Origin: Lacinutrix himadriensis
GTDB lineage: Bacteria > Bacteroidota > Bacteroidia > Flavobacteriales > Flavobacteriaceae
Length of the DNA stretch: 64,000 nucleotides
Direction of reading: 5' to 3'
Assembly: GCF_001418105.1 (NCBI RefSeq)
Contig: NZ_LIQI01000031.1
Span: forward strand, 62,001-126,000
In this document: piece by piece, positions 26,399 through 34,474 of the stretch
How the letters are laid out: each line of letters begins with the position of its first letter
How positions within the stretch are numbered: the stretch's first letter is position 1
The notes under the pieces: model-generated
Seen by the model: the letters and a program-made list of their open reading frames with translations, nothing else
The model's database searches: none
What the model was told of the DNA's origin: nothing
Position numbers and translations under genes: made by a program

Positions 26399-27496
26399 TT
26401 GAAATTATCTATAATCATATTAAATTATAATGTACGCTATTTTTTAGACCTATGTCTTCAAAGTGTACAAGCGGCTATATCAGATATAGATGCCGAAATC
26501 ATTGTAGTAGATAATAATTCGCCAGATGATAGTTGTGAAATGGTTAAGCAAAACCATCCACAAGTAAAACTTATAGAGCATAAAACGAACTCCGGTTTTT
26601 CTACTGGAAATAATATTGGAGTAGCACAAGCAAAAGGGGAATATATCTGTATATTAAATCCAGATACTGTTGTTGCAGAAGATACTTTTACTAAAATTCT
26701 GTGCTTTGCAGAAAAACAAGAAAAGCTTGGTGCAATTGCCTGCCGATTAATAGATGGAAGTGGAAACTTTCTTCCGGAGAGTAAGCGTAATGTTCCTGTG
26801 GTGAAAGTTGCTTTTCAAAAAATGATAGGAAATTCAAAAAACTATTACTCTAATCATTTAAAAGAAGACGAAGTAGGTAAAATAGATATTCTTGTTGGTG
26901 CATTTATGTTTATGAAACGTAGTGTTTACAACGAGGTAAAAGGTTTTGATCAAGACTATTTTATGTATGGTGAAGATGTAGATTTATCATATAAAATATT
27001 AAAAGCAGGATTTCAAAATTATTACTTTGGAGAAACAACTGTTATACATTATAAAGGAGAGAGTACTTTAAAGGATGCAGAATATGCCAAGCGTTTTTAT
27101 GGCGCTATGCAGATTTTTTACATCAAACATTTTAAAAGTAACTTGTTCTTTGACGCATTAGTATGGTTTGGTATTGAGTTTGCAATTCGATTTAGAAAAG
27201 CACCAACTATAGAATCAAAAGTAGTAAATAATTATGCTGTTTTTGCTTGTGATTTAAATCCGAAAATAGCTTCAAAGCTACCATTTAAAGCATATCAAAT
27301 AAAAGATGTGAAAAAAGTAAAACCAAATGCAGAGGTTATTTTTGATGCAAATACCATTAGTTATAAAGAGATTATTGACCATATTGTTTATTTGCAAAAA
27401 AATAACACACATACTTTTAAAATTATTCCAAAAAACTCTAATTTTATCATTGGGAGTAATGACTCGCAAAACCGAGGAGAAATTCTTCATTTTTAA
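26399..27496 (+). CDS. Family 2 glycosyltransferase
   Basis: A TTG start gives a 365-aa protein whose frame opens directly with KLSIIILNYN. The GT-A fold motifs are IIVVDNNSPDDS, CILNPDTVV (DxD-type) and MYGEDVDLSYK (base ED). Its pattern is that of rhamnosyltransferase-like GT2 enzymes. The C-terminal ~110 residues add a second small region (YAVFACDLNPKIASKLPFKA onward) that resembles no domain I know. It lies 10 bp after recR, so it is probably co-transcribed, with no obvious functional link. Confidence 0.88.
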   Translation: MKLSIIILNYNVRYFLDLCLQSVQAAISDIDAEIIVVDNNSPDDSCEMVKQNHPQVKLIEHKTNSGFSTGNNIGVAQAKGEYICILNPDTVVAEDTFTKILCFAEKQEKLGAIACRLIDGSGNFLPESKRNVPVVKVAFQKMIGNSKNYYSNHLKEDEVGKIDILVGAFMFMKRSVYNEVKGFDQDYFMYGEDVDLSYKILKAGFQNYYFGETTVIHYKGESTLKDAEYAKRFYGAMQIFYIKHFKSNLFFDALVWFGIEFAIRFRKAPTIESKVVNNYAVFACDLNPKIASKLPFKAYQIKDVKKVKPNAEVIFDANTISYKEIIDHIVYLQKNNTHTFKIIPKNSNFIIGSNDSQNRGEILHF

Positions 27497-27553
27497 TAAA
27501 AAGACACTTTGTAAAATTTTAATGAATATTGAAAGAAATCATTCATTTTTTAT

Positions 27554-27561
27554 TAATTTTG
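27554..27561 (+). promoter_or_regulatory. -7 promoter box of the E2 gene
   Basis: TAATTTTG matches TAnnTTTG and lies 38 bp before the ATG of the acyltransferase gene. Confidence 0.55.
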
Positions 27562-27598
27562 CAAAACAAAAATAAAAACTAAGGCTTACATTATAGAT

Positions 27599-28930
27599 AT
27601 GGCAAGATTTGAACTAAAATTACCTAAAATGGGAGAGAGTGTTGCAGAAGCAACAATTACCTCATGGTTAAAACAAGTTGGTGAAACTATTGAAGAAGAT
27701 GAAGCGATTTTAGAAATTGCTACAGATAAAGTAGATAGCGAAGTACCAAGTGAAGTAGATGGTGTTTTAGTCGAAATACTATTTAATGTAGATGATGTTG
27801 TTCAAGTTGGACAAACTATTGCTATCATAGAAACCGAAGCAAGTGCATCTACAGCTGCTTCTGCACCAAAAGTAGAGGCTGTAAAACAAGAAGCTCCAGT
27901 GCAAGCTGCTGCTGAGGTTGCAAAAACGGTTGTTGCAGCACAAGAAACAACAGCTCCAGTAATTTCTAGTGGAGAGCGTTTTTATTCGCCTCTTGTTAAA
28001 AATATAGCAAAGAAAGAAGGGATAGCGCAAGCAGAATTAGATACACTTCCGGGTACAGGAAAAGAAGGACGTGTTACTAAAAATGATATTCTAGCATACT
28101 TACAAAATAGAGGTGCACAACAAACAAACGCAGCTGCTCCAACACAATCTAATGGTGTTGCTCCAGCGGTTAATAATACAGTAAAACCAAAAGCGCAAGC
28201 TGTTCCTGCAATAGTTAGTGGTGAAGATGAGATCATAGAAATGACTAGAATGGGCAAGATAATTGCGCATCATATGGTAGAGTCTGTGCAAAAAAGTGCG
28301 CACGTACAAAGTTTTATTGAAGCAGATGTTACTAAAATCTGGAATTGGAGAAAGAAAGTAAAAGCAGATTTCATGAAACGTGAAGGTGAAAATTTAACCT
28401 TTACACCAATTTTTATGGAAGCGATTGCAAAAGCACTTCGTGAATTTCCAATGTTAAATATCTCTTTACAAGGGGATACTATTATCAAAAAGAAAAATAT
28501 TAATCTTGGTATGGCAGCAGCTTTACCAGATGGTAATTTAATAGTGCCTGTAATTAAAAATGCAGATCAGTTGAACCTGGTTGGTATGACAAAACAGGTA
28601 AATAGCTTGGCTAAGAAAGCTCGTGAAAACAAGTTGAAACCAGACGATATTCAAGGAGGAACTTACACAGTAACAAATGTTGGTACTTTTGGTAGTATCA
28701 TGGGAACTCCAATTATTAATCAGCCACAAGTAGGGATTCTTGCTTTAGGAGCAATACGTAAAATGCCAGCAGTTATAGAAACTCCAGAAGGAGATTTTAT
28801 TGGTATACGTTACAAAATGATTATGTCGCACTCTTATGACCATAGAGTTGTAAATGGTGCACTTGGCGGACAGTTTGTTTTAGCAGTAAAAAATTATCTA
28901 GAAGCTTGGGATTCTAATCGCGAGATATAA
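27599..28930 (+). CDS. 2-oxoacid dehydrogenase E2 (dihydrolipoyl acyltransferase)
   Basis: Domains of the 443-aa protein: a lipoyl domain at residues 1-78 with lipoyl-Lys44 in ATDKVDSEVPS; an Ala/Pro/Val-rich linker; an E3/E1-binding peripheral domain at ~125-165 (YSPLVKNIAKKEGIAQAEL, GTGKEGRVTKNDI); a second linker; and the catalytic core to the end. It transfers acyl groups from lipoamide to CoA in a pyruvate, branched-chain or 2-oxoglutarate complex; which one is not decidable. The active-site motif is DHRVVNG (His415), with Asn419 where DHRxxDG usually has Asp. No E1 or E3 gene is adjacent. Confidence 0.9.
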   Translation: MARFELKLPKMGESVAEATITSWLKQVGETIEEDEAILEIATDKVDSEVPSEVDGVLVEILFNVDDVVQVGQTIAIIETEASASTAASAPKVEAVKQEAPVQAAAEVAKTVVAAQETTAPVISSGERFYSPLVKNIAKKEGIAQAELDTLPGTGKEGRVTKNDILAYLQNRGAQQTNAAAPTQSNGVAPAVNNTVKPKAQAVPAIVSGEDEIIEMTRMGKIIAHHMVESVQKSAHVQSFIEADVTKIWNWRKKVKADFMKREGENLTFTPIFMEAIAKALREFPMLNISLQGDTIIKKKNINLGMAAALPDGNLIVPVIKNADQLNLVGMTKQVNSLAKKARENKLKPDDIQGGTYTVTNVGTFGSIMGTPIINQPQVGILALGAIRKMPAVIETPEGDFIGIRYKMIMSHSYDHRVVNGALGGQFVLAVKNYLEAWDSNREI

Positions 28931-28932
28931 AA

Positions 28933-28952
28933 ATTCCTGCGAAGGCAGGAAT
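28933..28952. repeat. ATTCCTGC-type palindrome after the E2 gene
   Basis: A perfect 8-bp inverted repeat ATTCCTGC-gaag-GCAGGAAT lies 3 bp after the stop codon and is followed by CTCA. It has the same form as copies after fabH and guaA. Confidence 0.65.
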
Positions 28953-28985
28953 CTCAGGAATAAATATAAATGAGTATATTAAAAC

Positions 28986-29017
28986 AAAAAGCACCATTTT
29001 ATAATGGTGCTTTTTTT
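28986..29017. terminator. Bidirectional terminator between E2 and the glutaredoxin-like genes
   Basis: AAAAAGCACCATT and AATGGTGCTTTTT form a perfect stem between convergent genes. Confidence 0.8.
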
Positions 29018-29036
29018 ATGATGTAATGAATTTAGA

Positions 29037-29672
29037 TTATTTGTAATGTTCCTGAAGTGTTTTAATTAATTGTTTTTGCGTCTTAATATTGGTGTATAGC
29101 GAATCTTCAATTTTTAAAATTGGCGCTTGTATTTTAGATTTTATATTATTCGCTTTAAATTCTTTAAGTAAGCTTACCAAATATGTAGAATCTTGATCTA
29201 TATTAAATTCTTTGTAGTTTATTTTATTATTTGCTAGAACGTCTTTGGTTTGGTTACATAGTAAGCAATTGTCTTTAGTAAATAAATCCACCGTTTTAGA
29301 TTTTAAAGATGCATCCATTTTATAATTTATACCTGCATCGTCCTTTTGCATGGCTAAGTCAAAACGAACTTCATTTACAACCAAAGTATATTTGTAGTTC
29401 GATTCTGTGTTTGCAAGTTTAACAAGCGTTATCATTCTAACCTTAGAGTTGGCAGGAATATTTTTTATAATAGGTCTTGCGCTGCTTCGTCTGTAGCCAG
29501 TAGCATCTACTTTTAAGAAGATGTCATAAGCAATATTGTTGCTGTTCACAGCAAAAAGCTCTACCCGTTTACCAGTAACTTTTTCTTCTATACTAACAAA
29601 TTCGTGCTTGTTTTGTGCAATTGTACCTAAGGATAAAAGGAGTGTGAAAACACAGAGTAATGTAAATCTCAT
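29037..29672 (-). CDS. Secreted glutaredoxin-like protein, paralogue 1
   Basis: A 211-aa protein with a signal peptide (residues 1-19, ending GTIAQ) and thus a periplasmic or outer-membrane location. Residues ~25-120 form a beta-sandwich-like domain (VELFAVNSNNIAYDIFLKVDATGYRR). Residues ~125-211 resemble a thioredoxin/glutaredoxin fold with the redox pair CLLC (Cys136, Cys139) in LFTKDNCLLC. It overlaps the upstream paralogue by 1 nt (TAATG), so the two are translationally coupled. Redox activity is inferred from CxxC; the substrate is unknown. Confidence 0.8.
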   Translation of the reverse strand: MRFTLLCVFTLLLSLGTIAQNKHEFVSIEEKVTGKRVELFAVNSNNIAYDIFLKVDATGYRRSSARPIIKNIPANSKVRMITLVKLANTESNYKYTLVVNEVRFDLAMQKDDAGINYKMDASLKSKTVDLFTKDNCLLCNQTKDVLANNKINYKEFNIDQDSTYLVSLLKEFKANNIKSKIQAPILKIEDSLYTNIKTQKQLIKTLQEHYK

Positions 29673-30295
29673 TAAAAGTGATTTTTTAATGCTTTAATTA
29701 ATTTGTCTCTGCTTTCTAATCGGTTATAAATAGAATCTTCAATTTCTATTATAGGGACAAGCGACGTTTTATCGTTTTTTCGATTTAAAAGCTCTTGCTG
29801 TATTTTTTGATAGTACTCTTTGTCTTCGTCAATATTATATATGGTATGTACAATGTTATTGTCGCTAAAGAGCTTGATGGTATTATCGCATAAATCACAA
29901 TAATCTTTCACAAAAACAGTAACTGGTTTGTTTTTTTTGTTTTCGTCAAAAGTAAAGGCGATAGGATTTGCTGCTTTCTCTTTATCATGACCAATTTCAT
30001 TGACTATCATACCAAAAGTAACGTTAGAGTCCTCAGAGATTCTAATTAACGAAGTCATTTTTACTTCCGATTTAGCAGGAACCGTTTTTGTAACCATACT
30101 TTCTGCGGATTTTCTAAATCCAACAGCATTAATTTTTATAAAAACCTCATAATCGGTATTGCTTGAGTTAACCGCGTAAACATCTACTTGTTTTCCTTTT
30201 TCCTTTTTTTCAATAGAAATATGTGCATGGTTATTTTGAGCAAAACTGAATGCAGACACTAAAAAAAGTAGAAAATAAAATGTGGTTTTTTTCAT
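29672..30295 (-). CDS. Secreted glutaredoxin-like protein, paralogue 2
   Basis: A 207-aa protein with the same plan as its downstream neighbour: a signal peptide (1-19, FSFAQ), a beta domain (VDVYAVNSSNTDYEVFIKINAVGFRKS) and a glutaredoxin-like end with CDLC (Cys133, Cys136) in VFVKDYCDLC. The two share roughly the same length and block order, pointing to a local gene duplication. The beta domain may be a targeting or partner-binding module. It is the first gene of the pair and diverges from the exonuclease gene. Confidence 0.8.
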   Translation of the reverse strand: MKKTTFYFLLFLVSAFSFAQNNHAHISIEKKEKGKQVDVYAVNSSNTDYEVFIKINAVGFRKSAESMVTKTVPAKSEVKMTSLIRISEDSNVTFGMIVNEIGHDKEKAANPIAFTFDENKKNKPVTVFVKDYCDLCDNTIKLFSDNNIVHTIYNIDEDKEYYQKIQQELLNRKNDKTSLVPIIEIEDSIYNRLESRDKLIKALKNHF

Positions 30296-30337
30296 TATTA
30301 GTTATAAATTTAAAAATTAGATAAATATAATAAAAAG

Positions 30338-30345
30338 TATATTTG
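30338..30345 (+). promoter_or_regulatory. -7 promoter box of the exonuclease gene
   Basis: TATATTTG matches TAnnTTTG, 19 bp before the ATG at 30365. Confidence 0.55.
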
Positions 30346-30364
30346 CAGAAACCATTCCAAACTA

Positions 30365-31141
30365 ATGAATTTAAATTTAATAAAGCCAATTTGTTTTTTC
30401 GACTTAGAAACAACAGGAATTAATATATCAAAAGACCGAATAGTAGAGATTTCTATTTTAAAAGTTTTCCCCAACGGAAAGCAGGAAAGTAACACCTGGA
30501 AAGTCAATCCGGAAATGCATATTCCAGAAGAAGTAACCTTAATTCATGGTATTTCAGATGAAGATGTAGCAGATAAACCAACCTTTGCAGAACTAGCAAA
30601 AGAGATAAATAATGTTATTAAAGATTCCGATTTAGGAGGATTTAATTCCAACCGTTTTGATATTCCACTTTTAGCAGAAGAAATGCTTCGTGCAGATATC
30701 GATTTTGATATGAAAAATAGATCTTCTGTAGATGTACAAACTATTTTTCATAAAATGGAACAACGTACGCTAGTTGCTGCATATAAGTTTTATTGCGATA
30801 AAGATTTAACCGATGCGCATAGTGCAGAAGCAGATACCAATGCAACTTTTGAAGTTTTAAAAGCACAAATTGAAAAATACGAAGAACTAGAAAATGACAC
30901 CAAGTTTCTTGCAGAATTTAGTTCTCGTAAAAAGTTTGCAGATTTTGCCGGATTTATAGCTTTTAATAAAGAAGGTGAAGAATGTTTCTCTTTCGGTAAA
31001 CATAAAAACAAACGCGTATTAGATGTATTAAATACAGAGCCAGGTTATTTTGGTTGGTTGTTAAATGCAGATTTTCCATTGTACACTAAAAAAGTACTTA
31101 CTGCAATTAAATTAAGAGCGTTTAATAATAAGTTAGATTAA
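30365..31141 (+). CDS. DnaQ-like 3'-5' exonuclease with C-terminal DUF3820 domain
   Basis: This 258-aa protein has an N-terminal DEDDh exonuclease domain (residues ~8-175): Exo I FFDLETTG (Asp13, Glu15), Exo II NSNRFDIP, Exo III HSAEAD. Residues ~200-250 form a second small module, CFSFGKHKNKRVLDVLNTEP followed by YFGWLLNADFP, which matches the DUF3820 pattern (F-G-K-x-K/R-G then W-x-L). The exonuclease would trim 3' ends of DNA or RNA; the second module is of unknown role. A stand-alone DUF3820 gene lies at 46591. Confidence 0.88.
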   Translation: MNLNLIKPICFFDLETTGINISKDRIVEISILKVFPNGKQESNTWKVNPEMHIPEEVTLIHGISDEDVADKPTFAELAKEINNVIKDSDLGGFNSNRFDIPLLAEEMLRADIDFDMKNRSSVDVQTIFHKMEQRTLVAAYKFYCDKDLTDAHSAEADTNATFEVLKAQIEKYEELENDTKFLAEFSSRKKFADFAGFIAFNKEGEECFSFGKHKNKRVLDVLNTEPGYFGWLLNADFPLYTKKVLTAIKLRAFNNKLD

Positions 31142-31243
31142 AACAACCAAGAACCAAAAGTCAAAAAACTAGAATAAAGATGAAATAGTTGTCTTGTCTC
31201 TAGAGGTAAAAGGTCTTTGTTCTATAGTTTAAAATAATAAGAT

Positions 31244-31260
31244 TTTCGCTTTCGCGGAAA
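31244..31260. repeat. TTTCGCTTTCGCGGAAA palindrome
   Basis: An imperfect inverted repeat in the 137-bp gap before the FAH gene. Related copies lie at 17594-17611 (TTTCCGCGAAAGCGAAG) and in degenerate form at 5307-5325. Confidence 0.45.
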
Positions 31261-31278
31261 TGAAAATTAAGATTTTCA

Positions 31279-31890
31279 ATGAAAATAATCTGCATAGGAA
31301 GAAATTACACAGACCACATTAAAGAACTGGAAAATGAAAAACCAACAGATCCTGTGGTGTTTTTAAAACCAGACACTGCTATTTTGTTAAAAAAGCAACC
31401 GTTTTTTATTCCTGATTTTTCAAATGATGTACATTATGAAGTAGAGGTTCTAGTGAAAATCAATAAAGTAGGTAAGCACATTCAAAAAAAATTCGCACAT
31501 AAATATTACGACCAAATAGGTCTAGGAATAGACTTTACAGCACGTGATTTACAAAGCCAATTAAAAGAAAAAGGCTTGCCTTGGGAGAAAGCAAAATCTT
31601 TTGACGGAGCAGCAGTAATAGGAGATTGGTTAGATAAAACACAGTTTCAGGATGTGGATAATTTAAATTTTTCACTTCAAAAAAATGGAAGCTTAGTACA
31701 GCAAGGGAATACAAGCCTTATGCTTTGGAAAATTGATGAAATTATAGAATATGTGTCAAAATATTTTACTTTAAAGATTGGAGATATTATATTTACGGGA
31801 ACTCCAGCCGGAGTTGGCAAGGTAAATGCAAATGATAAACTAGTAGGAAGTATAGAAAACACGCAAATGTTTTCAATAACAGTAAAATAA
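31279..31890 (+). CDS. Fumarylacetoacetate hydrolase (FAH) family protein
   Basis: At 203 aa this is the short, single-domain FAH form. Metal ligands are visible: YEVEVLVKI (two Glu) and GIDFTARDLQ (Asp). FDGAAVIGDWL and the C-terminal FTGTPAGVGKV, a hallmark of the family, are also present. Members hydrolyse acylpyruvates or decarboxylate oxaloacetate; the small size is closest to acylpyruvase/FAHD1-like proteins. Its stop is followed at once by the ATG of the Hpt gene, so FAH, Hpt and CinA form one operon. Confidence 0.88.
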   Translation: MKIICIGRNYTDHIKELENEKPTDPVVFLKPDTAILLKKQPFFIPDFSNDVHYEVEVLVKINKVGKHIQKKFAHKYYDQIGLGIDFTARDLQSQLKEKGLPWEKAKSFDGAAVIGDWLDKTQFQDVDNLNFSLQKNGSLVQQGNTSLMLWKIDEIIEYVSKYFTLKIGDIIFTGTPAGVGKVNANDKLVGSIENTQMFSITVK

Positions 31891-32232
31891 ATGGAACAAC
31901 ATTACAAATTATTTCGAGTTCGCGAATTAGCCGAAGGAGATGAAGAATTTATTAATATACTAGCACAAACTTTTTTAGAAGAAGTTCCTGCAGATGCACA
32001 AACTTTAAAAGAGTCTGTAGAAAATAACAATCATCTAGCAACGTATCAAACGGCGCATAAGATGAAACCGACTATAGATATGTTTGAGTTGGGAGTTCTA
32101 GAAGACTTAATAGAAGTGCAAGATTGGGGGAAACATGAAAAAGTAGGAGTAGACATACTCCCGAAACTACAAATTGTACTTGCAGCTGTAAAGCAAGCTT
32201 CAGACGAGATTCGTTCCGATTTTAATTTATAA
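31891..32232 (+). CDS. Histidine phosphotransfer (Hpt) domain protein
   Basis: A 113-aa all-helical protein. The phospho-acceptor His56 lies in TAHKMKPTIDMF, which matches the H-K-x-K/R-P motif of Hpt domains. It starts directly at the FAH stop and its TAA overlaps the cinA ATG (TAATG). No kinase is adjacent, so it is an orphan phosphorelay component; the hybrid kinase at 5421-7664 is one possible donor (inference only). Confidence 0.85.
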   Translation: MEQHYKLFRVRELAEGDEEFINILAQTFLEEVPADAQTLKESVENNNHLATYQTAHKMKPTIDMFELGVLEDLIEVQDWGKHEKVGVDILPKLQIVLAAVKQASDEIRSDFNL

Positions 32233-33485
32233 TGCAAGCAGAAATAATAACCATAGGAGACGAAATTCTTATTGGTCAAATAATAGATTCCAATTCTGCA
32301 TTTATTGCACAGCAATTAAATAAAATTGGCGTATCTGTTTATCAAATAACTTCCGTTCAAGACGATAAAGAACATATTTTAAAGTCCCTACGCGAAGCAG
32401 AAGAAAATGCCGATATCATTATTATTACAGGAGGGCTAGGTCCAACAAAAGATGATATTACTAAAAAAACGATTGCAACGTACTTTCAAGATACGCTGGT
32501 ACAAGATGCAGCGGTTTTAAAAAACATTGAAACGATTTGGGAAAAATATATAAAACAGCCACTTACCCAAGTTAATATAGATCAAGCATTAGTACCTAGT
32601 AAAGCAACCGCTTTAATGAATACCGTTGGTAGTGCACCGGGAATGTGGTTAGAAAAGGGAAATAAAACCTTTGTCTCGCTTCCAGGAGTTCCTTTTGAAA
32701 TGGAATCATTAATAGATAATGAAGTAATTCCAAGACTTCAAAAAAAATATAAATGCCCATTTATTCTCCACAAAACATTACTGACTTACGGTTTAGGAGA
32801 AAGTAGTTTAGCCGAAAGAATTGAAGTTTGGGAAGACAATTTGCCAAAACATATTAAATTAGCATACTTACCTAATTTAGGAAAAGTACGTTTGCGTCTT
32901 TCTGCAAAAGGAGATAATAAAGAAGAAATTATACAAGAAGTGGATGAACAAATTCGTTTATTACTTCCGCAAATACAAGAATATTTTACGGGTTTTGAAG
33001 ACCAAGAAGAAACTTTAGAGGCATTAATTGCGAAAATATTAAGCGAAAATAAAAAAACTTTAGCAACTGCCGAAAGTTGTACCGGAGGAAAAATAGCAGA
33101 ACGAATAACAGCAATGTCTGGAGCATCAGCTTATTTTAAAGGTAGTGTGGTAAGTTATGCAACAGAAATAAAAATAGAGGTGTTAAAAGTGCCAGAAGCA
33201 CTTATTGAAAAACATACTGTAGTAAGTGCAGAAGTTGCAGAAGCTATGGCAATGAATGTGTTACAATTATTTAAAACAGATTATGCAATTGCAACAACAG
33301 GAAATGCAGGTCCAACAAAATCAGAAAGTGAAGAAGAAATAGGAACCGTTTTTATCGCAATTGCGACAAAAAACACTGTTTATTCTGAAAAATTTAGCTT
33401 TGGAAAACCTCGAATTAAGGTAATAAATAAGGCCGTAAATAAGGCTTTTGAAATGCTTCAAAAAGAAATTTTAAAAAATAGATAA
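32232..33485 (+). CDS. cinA: CinA family protein (competence/damage-inducible; NMN amidohydrolase type)
   Basis: This 417-aa protein has two domains. Residues 1-170 are the MoaB/MogA-like domain (IITIGDEILIGQIIDSN, IIITGGLGPTKDD, SLPGVPFEM). Residues ~255-415 are the C-terminal CinA domain with TLATAESCTGGKIAERIT and ATTGNAGP, the deamidase site. The family recycles pyridine nucleotides (NMN deamidation, ADP-ribose pyrophosphatase). It overlaps the Hpt gene by one base. Confidence 0.93.
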   Translation: MQAEIITIGDEILIGQIIDSNSAFIAQQLNKIGVSVYQITSVQDDKEHILKSLREAEENADIIIITGGLGPTKDDITKKTIATYFQDTLVQDAAVLKNIETIWEKYIKQPLTQVNIDQALVPSKATALMNTVGSAPGMWLEKGNKTFVSLPGVPFEMESLIDNEVIPRLQKKYKCPFILHKTLLTYGLGESSLAERIEVWEDNLPKHIKLAYLPNLGKVRLRLSAKGDNKEEIIQEVDEQIRLLLPQIQEYFTGFEDQEETLEALIAKILSENKKTLATAESCTGGKIAERITAMSGASAYFKGSVVSYATEIKIEVLKVPEALIEKHTVVSAEVAEAMAMNVLQLFKTDYAIATTGNAGPTKSESEEEIGTVFIAIATKNTVYSEKFSFGKPRIKVINKAVNKAFEMLQKEILKNR

Positions 33486-33493
33486 AAATAAGA

Positions 33494-33523
33494 TTGGGGA
33501 AACGTAAAGAATTTGTATATTTG
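33494..33523 (+). promoter_or_regulatory. Promoter of the rpmB-rpmG operon
   Basis: TTGG at 33494 (-33 type) and TATATTTG at 33516-33523 (-7 type), 18-19 bp apart, lie before rpmB. Confidence 0.6.
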
Positions 33524-33560
33524 CACCTCGTTTTGAAATAACAATAATACATTTAGAACA

Positions 33561-33797
33561 ATGTCAAGAGTTTGTGAACTTACAGGAAAGAAGGCAATGG
33601 TTGGAAACAACGTGTCTCACGCAATGAATAGAACTAAACGCACATTTGATGCAAATTTAATCAAAAAACGTTTTTTTATTCCAGAGGAAGATAAGTGGAT
33701 TACATTAAAGATATCTACATCAGCATTAAAAACTATTAATAAAATAGGTATATCTGCTGCATTAAAAGAAGCAAGAACCAAAGGTTTTATAAAATAA
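33561..33797 (+). CDS. rpmB: 50S ribosomal protein L28
   Basis: A 78-aa basic protein starting MSRVCELTGKKAMVGNNVSH, the normal L28 start with Cys, and continuing NRTKRTFDANLIKKRFF. It is followed at 25 bp by rpmG and then the DUF4295 gene, the conserved order in Bacteroidota. Confidence 0.97.
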   Translation: MSRVCELTGKKAMVGNNVSHAMNRTKRTFDANLIKKRFFIPEEDKWITLKISTSALKTINKIGISAALKEARTKGFIK

Positions 33798-33822
33798 TAG
33801 CCGCATTTAAAAGCTTAAGAAA

Positions 33823-34005
33823 ATGGCAAGAAAAGGTAACAGAGTACAAGTAATATTAGAGTGCACAGAGCACAAAGCAACTGGTTTACCAGGAACTTCT
33901 CGTTATATTACGACTAAGAACAAAAAGAACACTCCAGATAGAATGGAAATTAAAAAATTCAATTCTACCTTAAAGAAAATGACTGTTCACAAAGAAATTA
34001 AATAA
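33823..34005 (+). CDS. rpmG: 50S ribosomal protein L33
   Basis: A 60-aa protein starting [18 protein letters not shown] and containing [22 protein letters not shown], diagnostic of L33. It has one Cys only, so it lacks the four-Cys zinc site (C- type). Middle gene of the rpmB-rpmG-DUF4295 cluster. Confidence 0.97.
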   Translation: MARKGNRVQVILECTEHKATGLPGTSRYITTKNKKNTPDRMEIKKFNSTLKKMTVHKEIK

Positions 34006-34037
34006 TATTCTTTTATAGAATACTAAAACTATACGTC

Positions 34038-34190
34038 ATGGCAAAGAAATCCGTAGCATCATTACAAACAGGATCTAAAAGATTAACAAAAGCAATAAAA
34101 ATGGTTAAGTCTCCAAAAACAGGAGCTTACATGTTTGTTGAGTCTGTAATGTCACCAGAATTAGTAAGCGACTTTTTAGCAAAAAAATAA
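34038..34190 (+). CDS. DUF4295 family protein
   Basis: A 50-aa basic protein, MAKKSVASLQTGSKRLTKAI at the start and SPELVSDFLAKK at the end. This short family is found immediately after L33 in Bacteroidota and is probably ribosome-associated; its exact role is not established. It lies 32 bp after rpmG and before a terminator. Confidence 0.92.
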   Translation: MAKKSVASLQTGSKRLTKAIKMVKSPKTGAYMFVESVMSPELVSDFLAKK

Positions 34191-34214
34191 GTTTACTTTT
34201 AAAAAAGATATTTT

Positions 34215-34245
34215 AAAGCTGCTTTCTTAAAGAAAGCGGCTTTTG
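34215..34245 (+). terminator. Intrinsic terminator of the rpmB-rpmG-DUF4295 operon
   Basis: AAAGCTGCTTTCTT and AAGAAAGCGGCTTT form a stem with one mismatch, followed by TTTGTTTT. Confidence 0.75.
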
Positions 34246-34320
34246 TTTTATATTTACATTTCATATTAATGACAATATTGCAGTAATATAAAAAAGGCTC
34301 GACTATTGTTATTACATTTT

Positions 34321-34431
34321 GGCGTTACCTAAAGGTCAGGCTTTCCGCTATATCTTTTTGCAGAAAAAGCAAAAAGGTTAAGACTATTGAAGAATAGTCG
34401 AACGGCTGCAATCCTTAACGCAGAAATACGT
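34321..34431 (+). repeat. GGCGTTAC…TTAACGC intergenic element, copy 1
   Basis: Begins GGCGTTACCTAAAGGTCAGG, then CTTTCCGCTATATCTTTTTG, an AAAAAGCAAAAAGG block, the hairpin GACTATT-gaag-AATAGTC (34382-34399) and ends GCTGCAATCCTTAACGC. Related copies lie at 43563-43690 and, inverted, at 59757-59829. It separates DUF4295 from ftsY. Confidence 0.65.
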
Positions 34432-34474
34432 GAAGTAACCGCTTCACCACTAAATAACAAACAACTAAAAAAGA

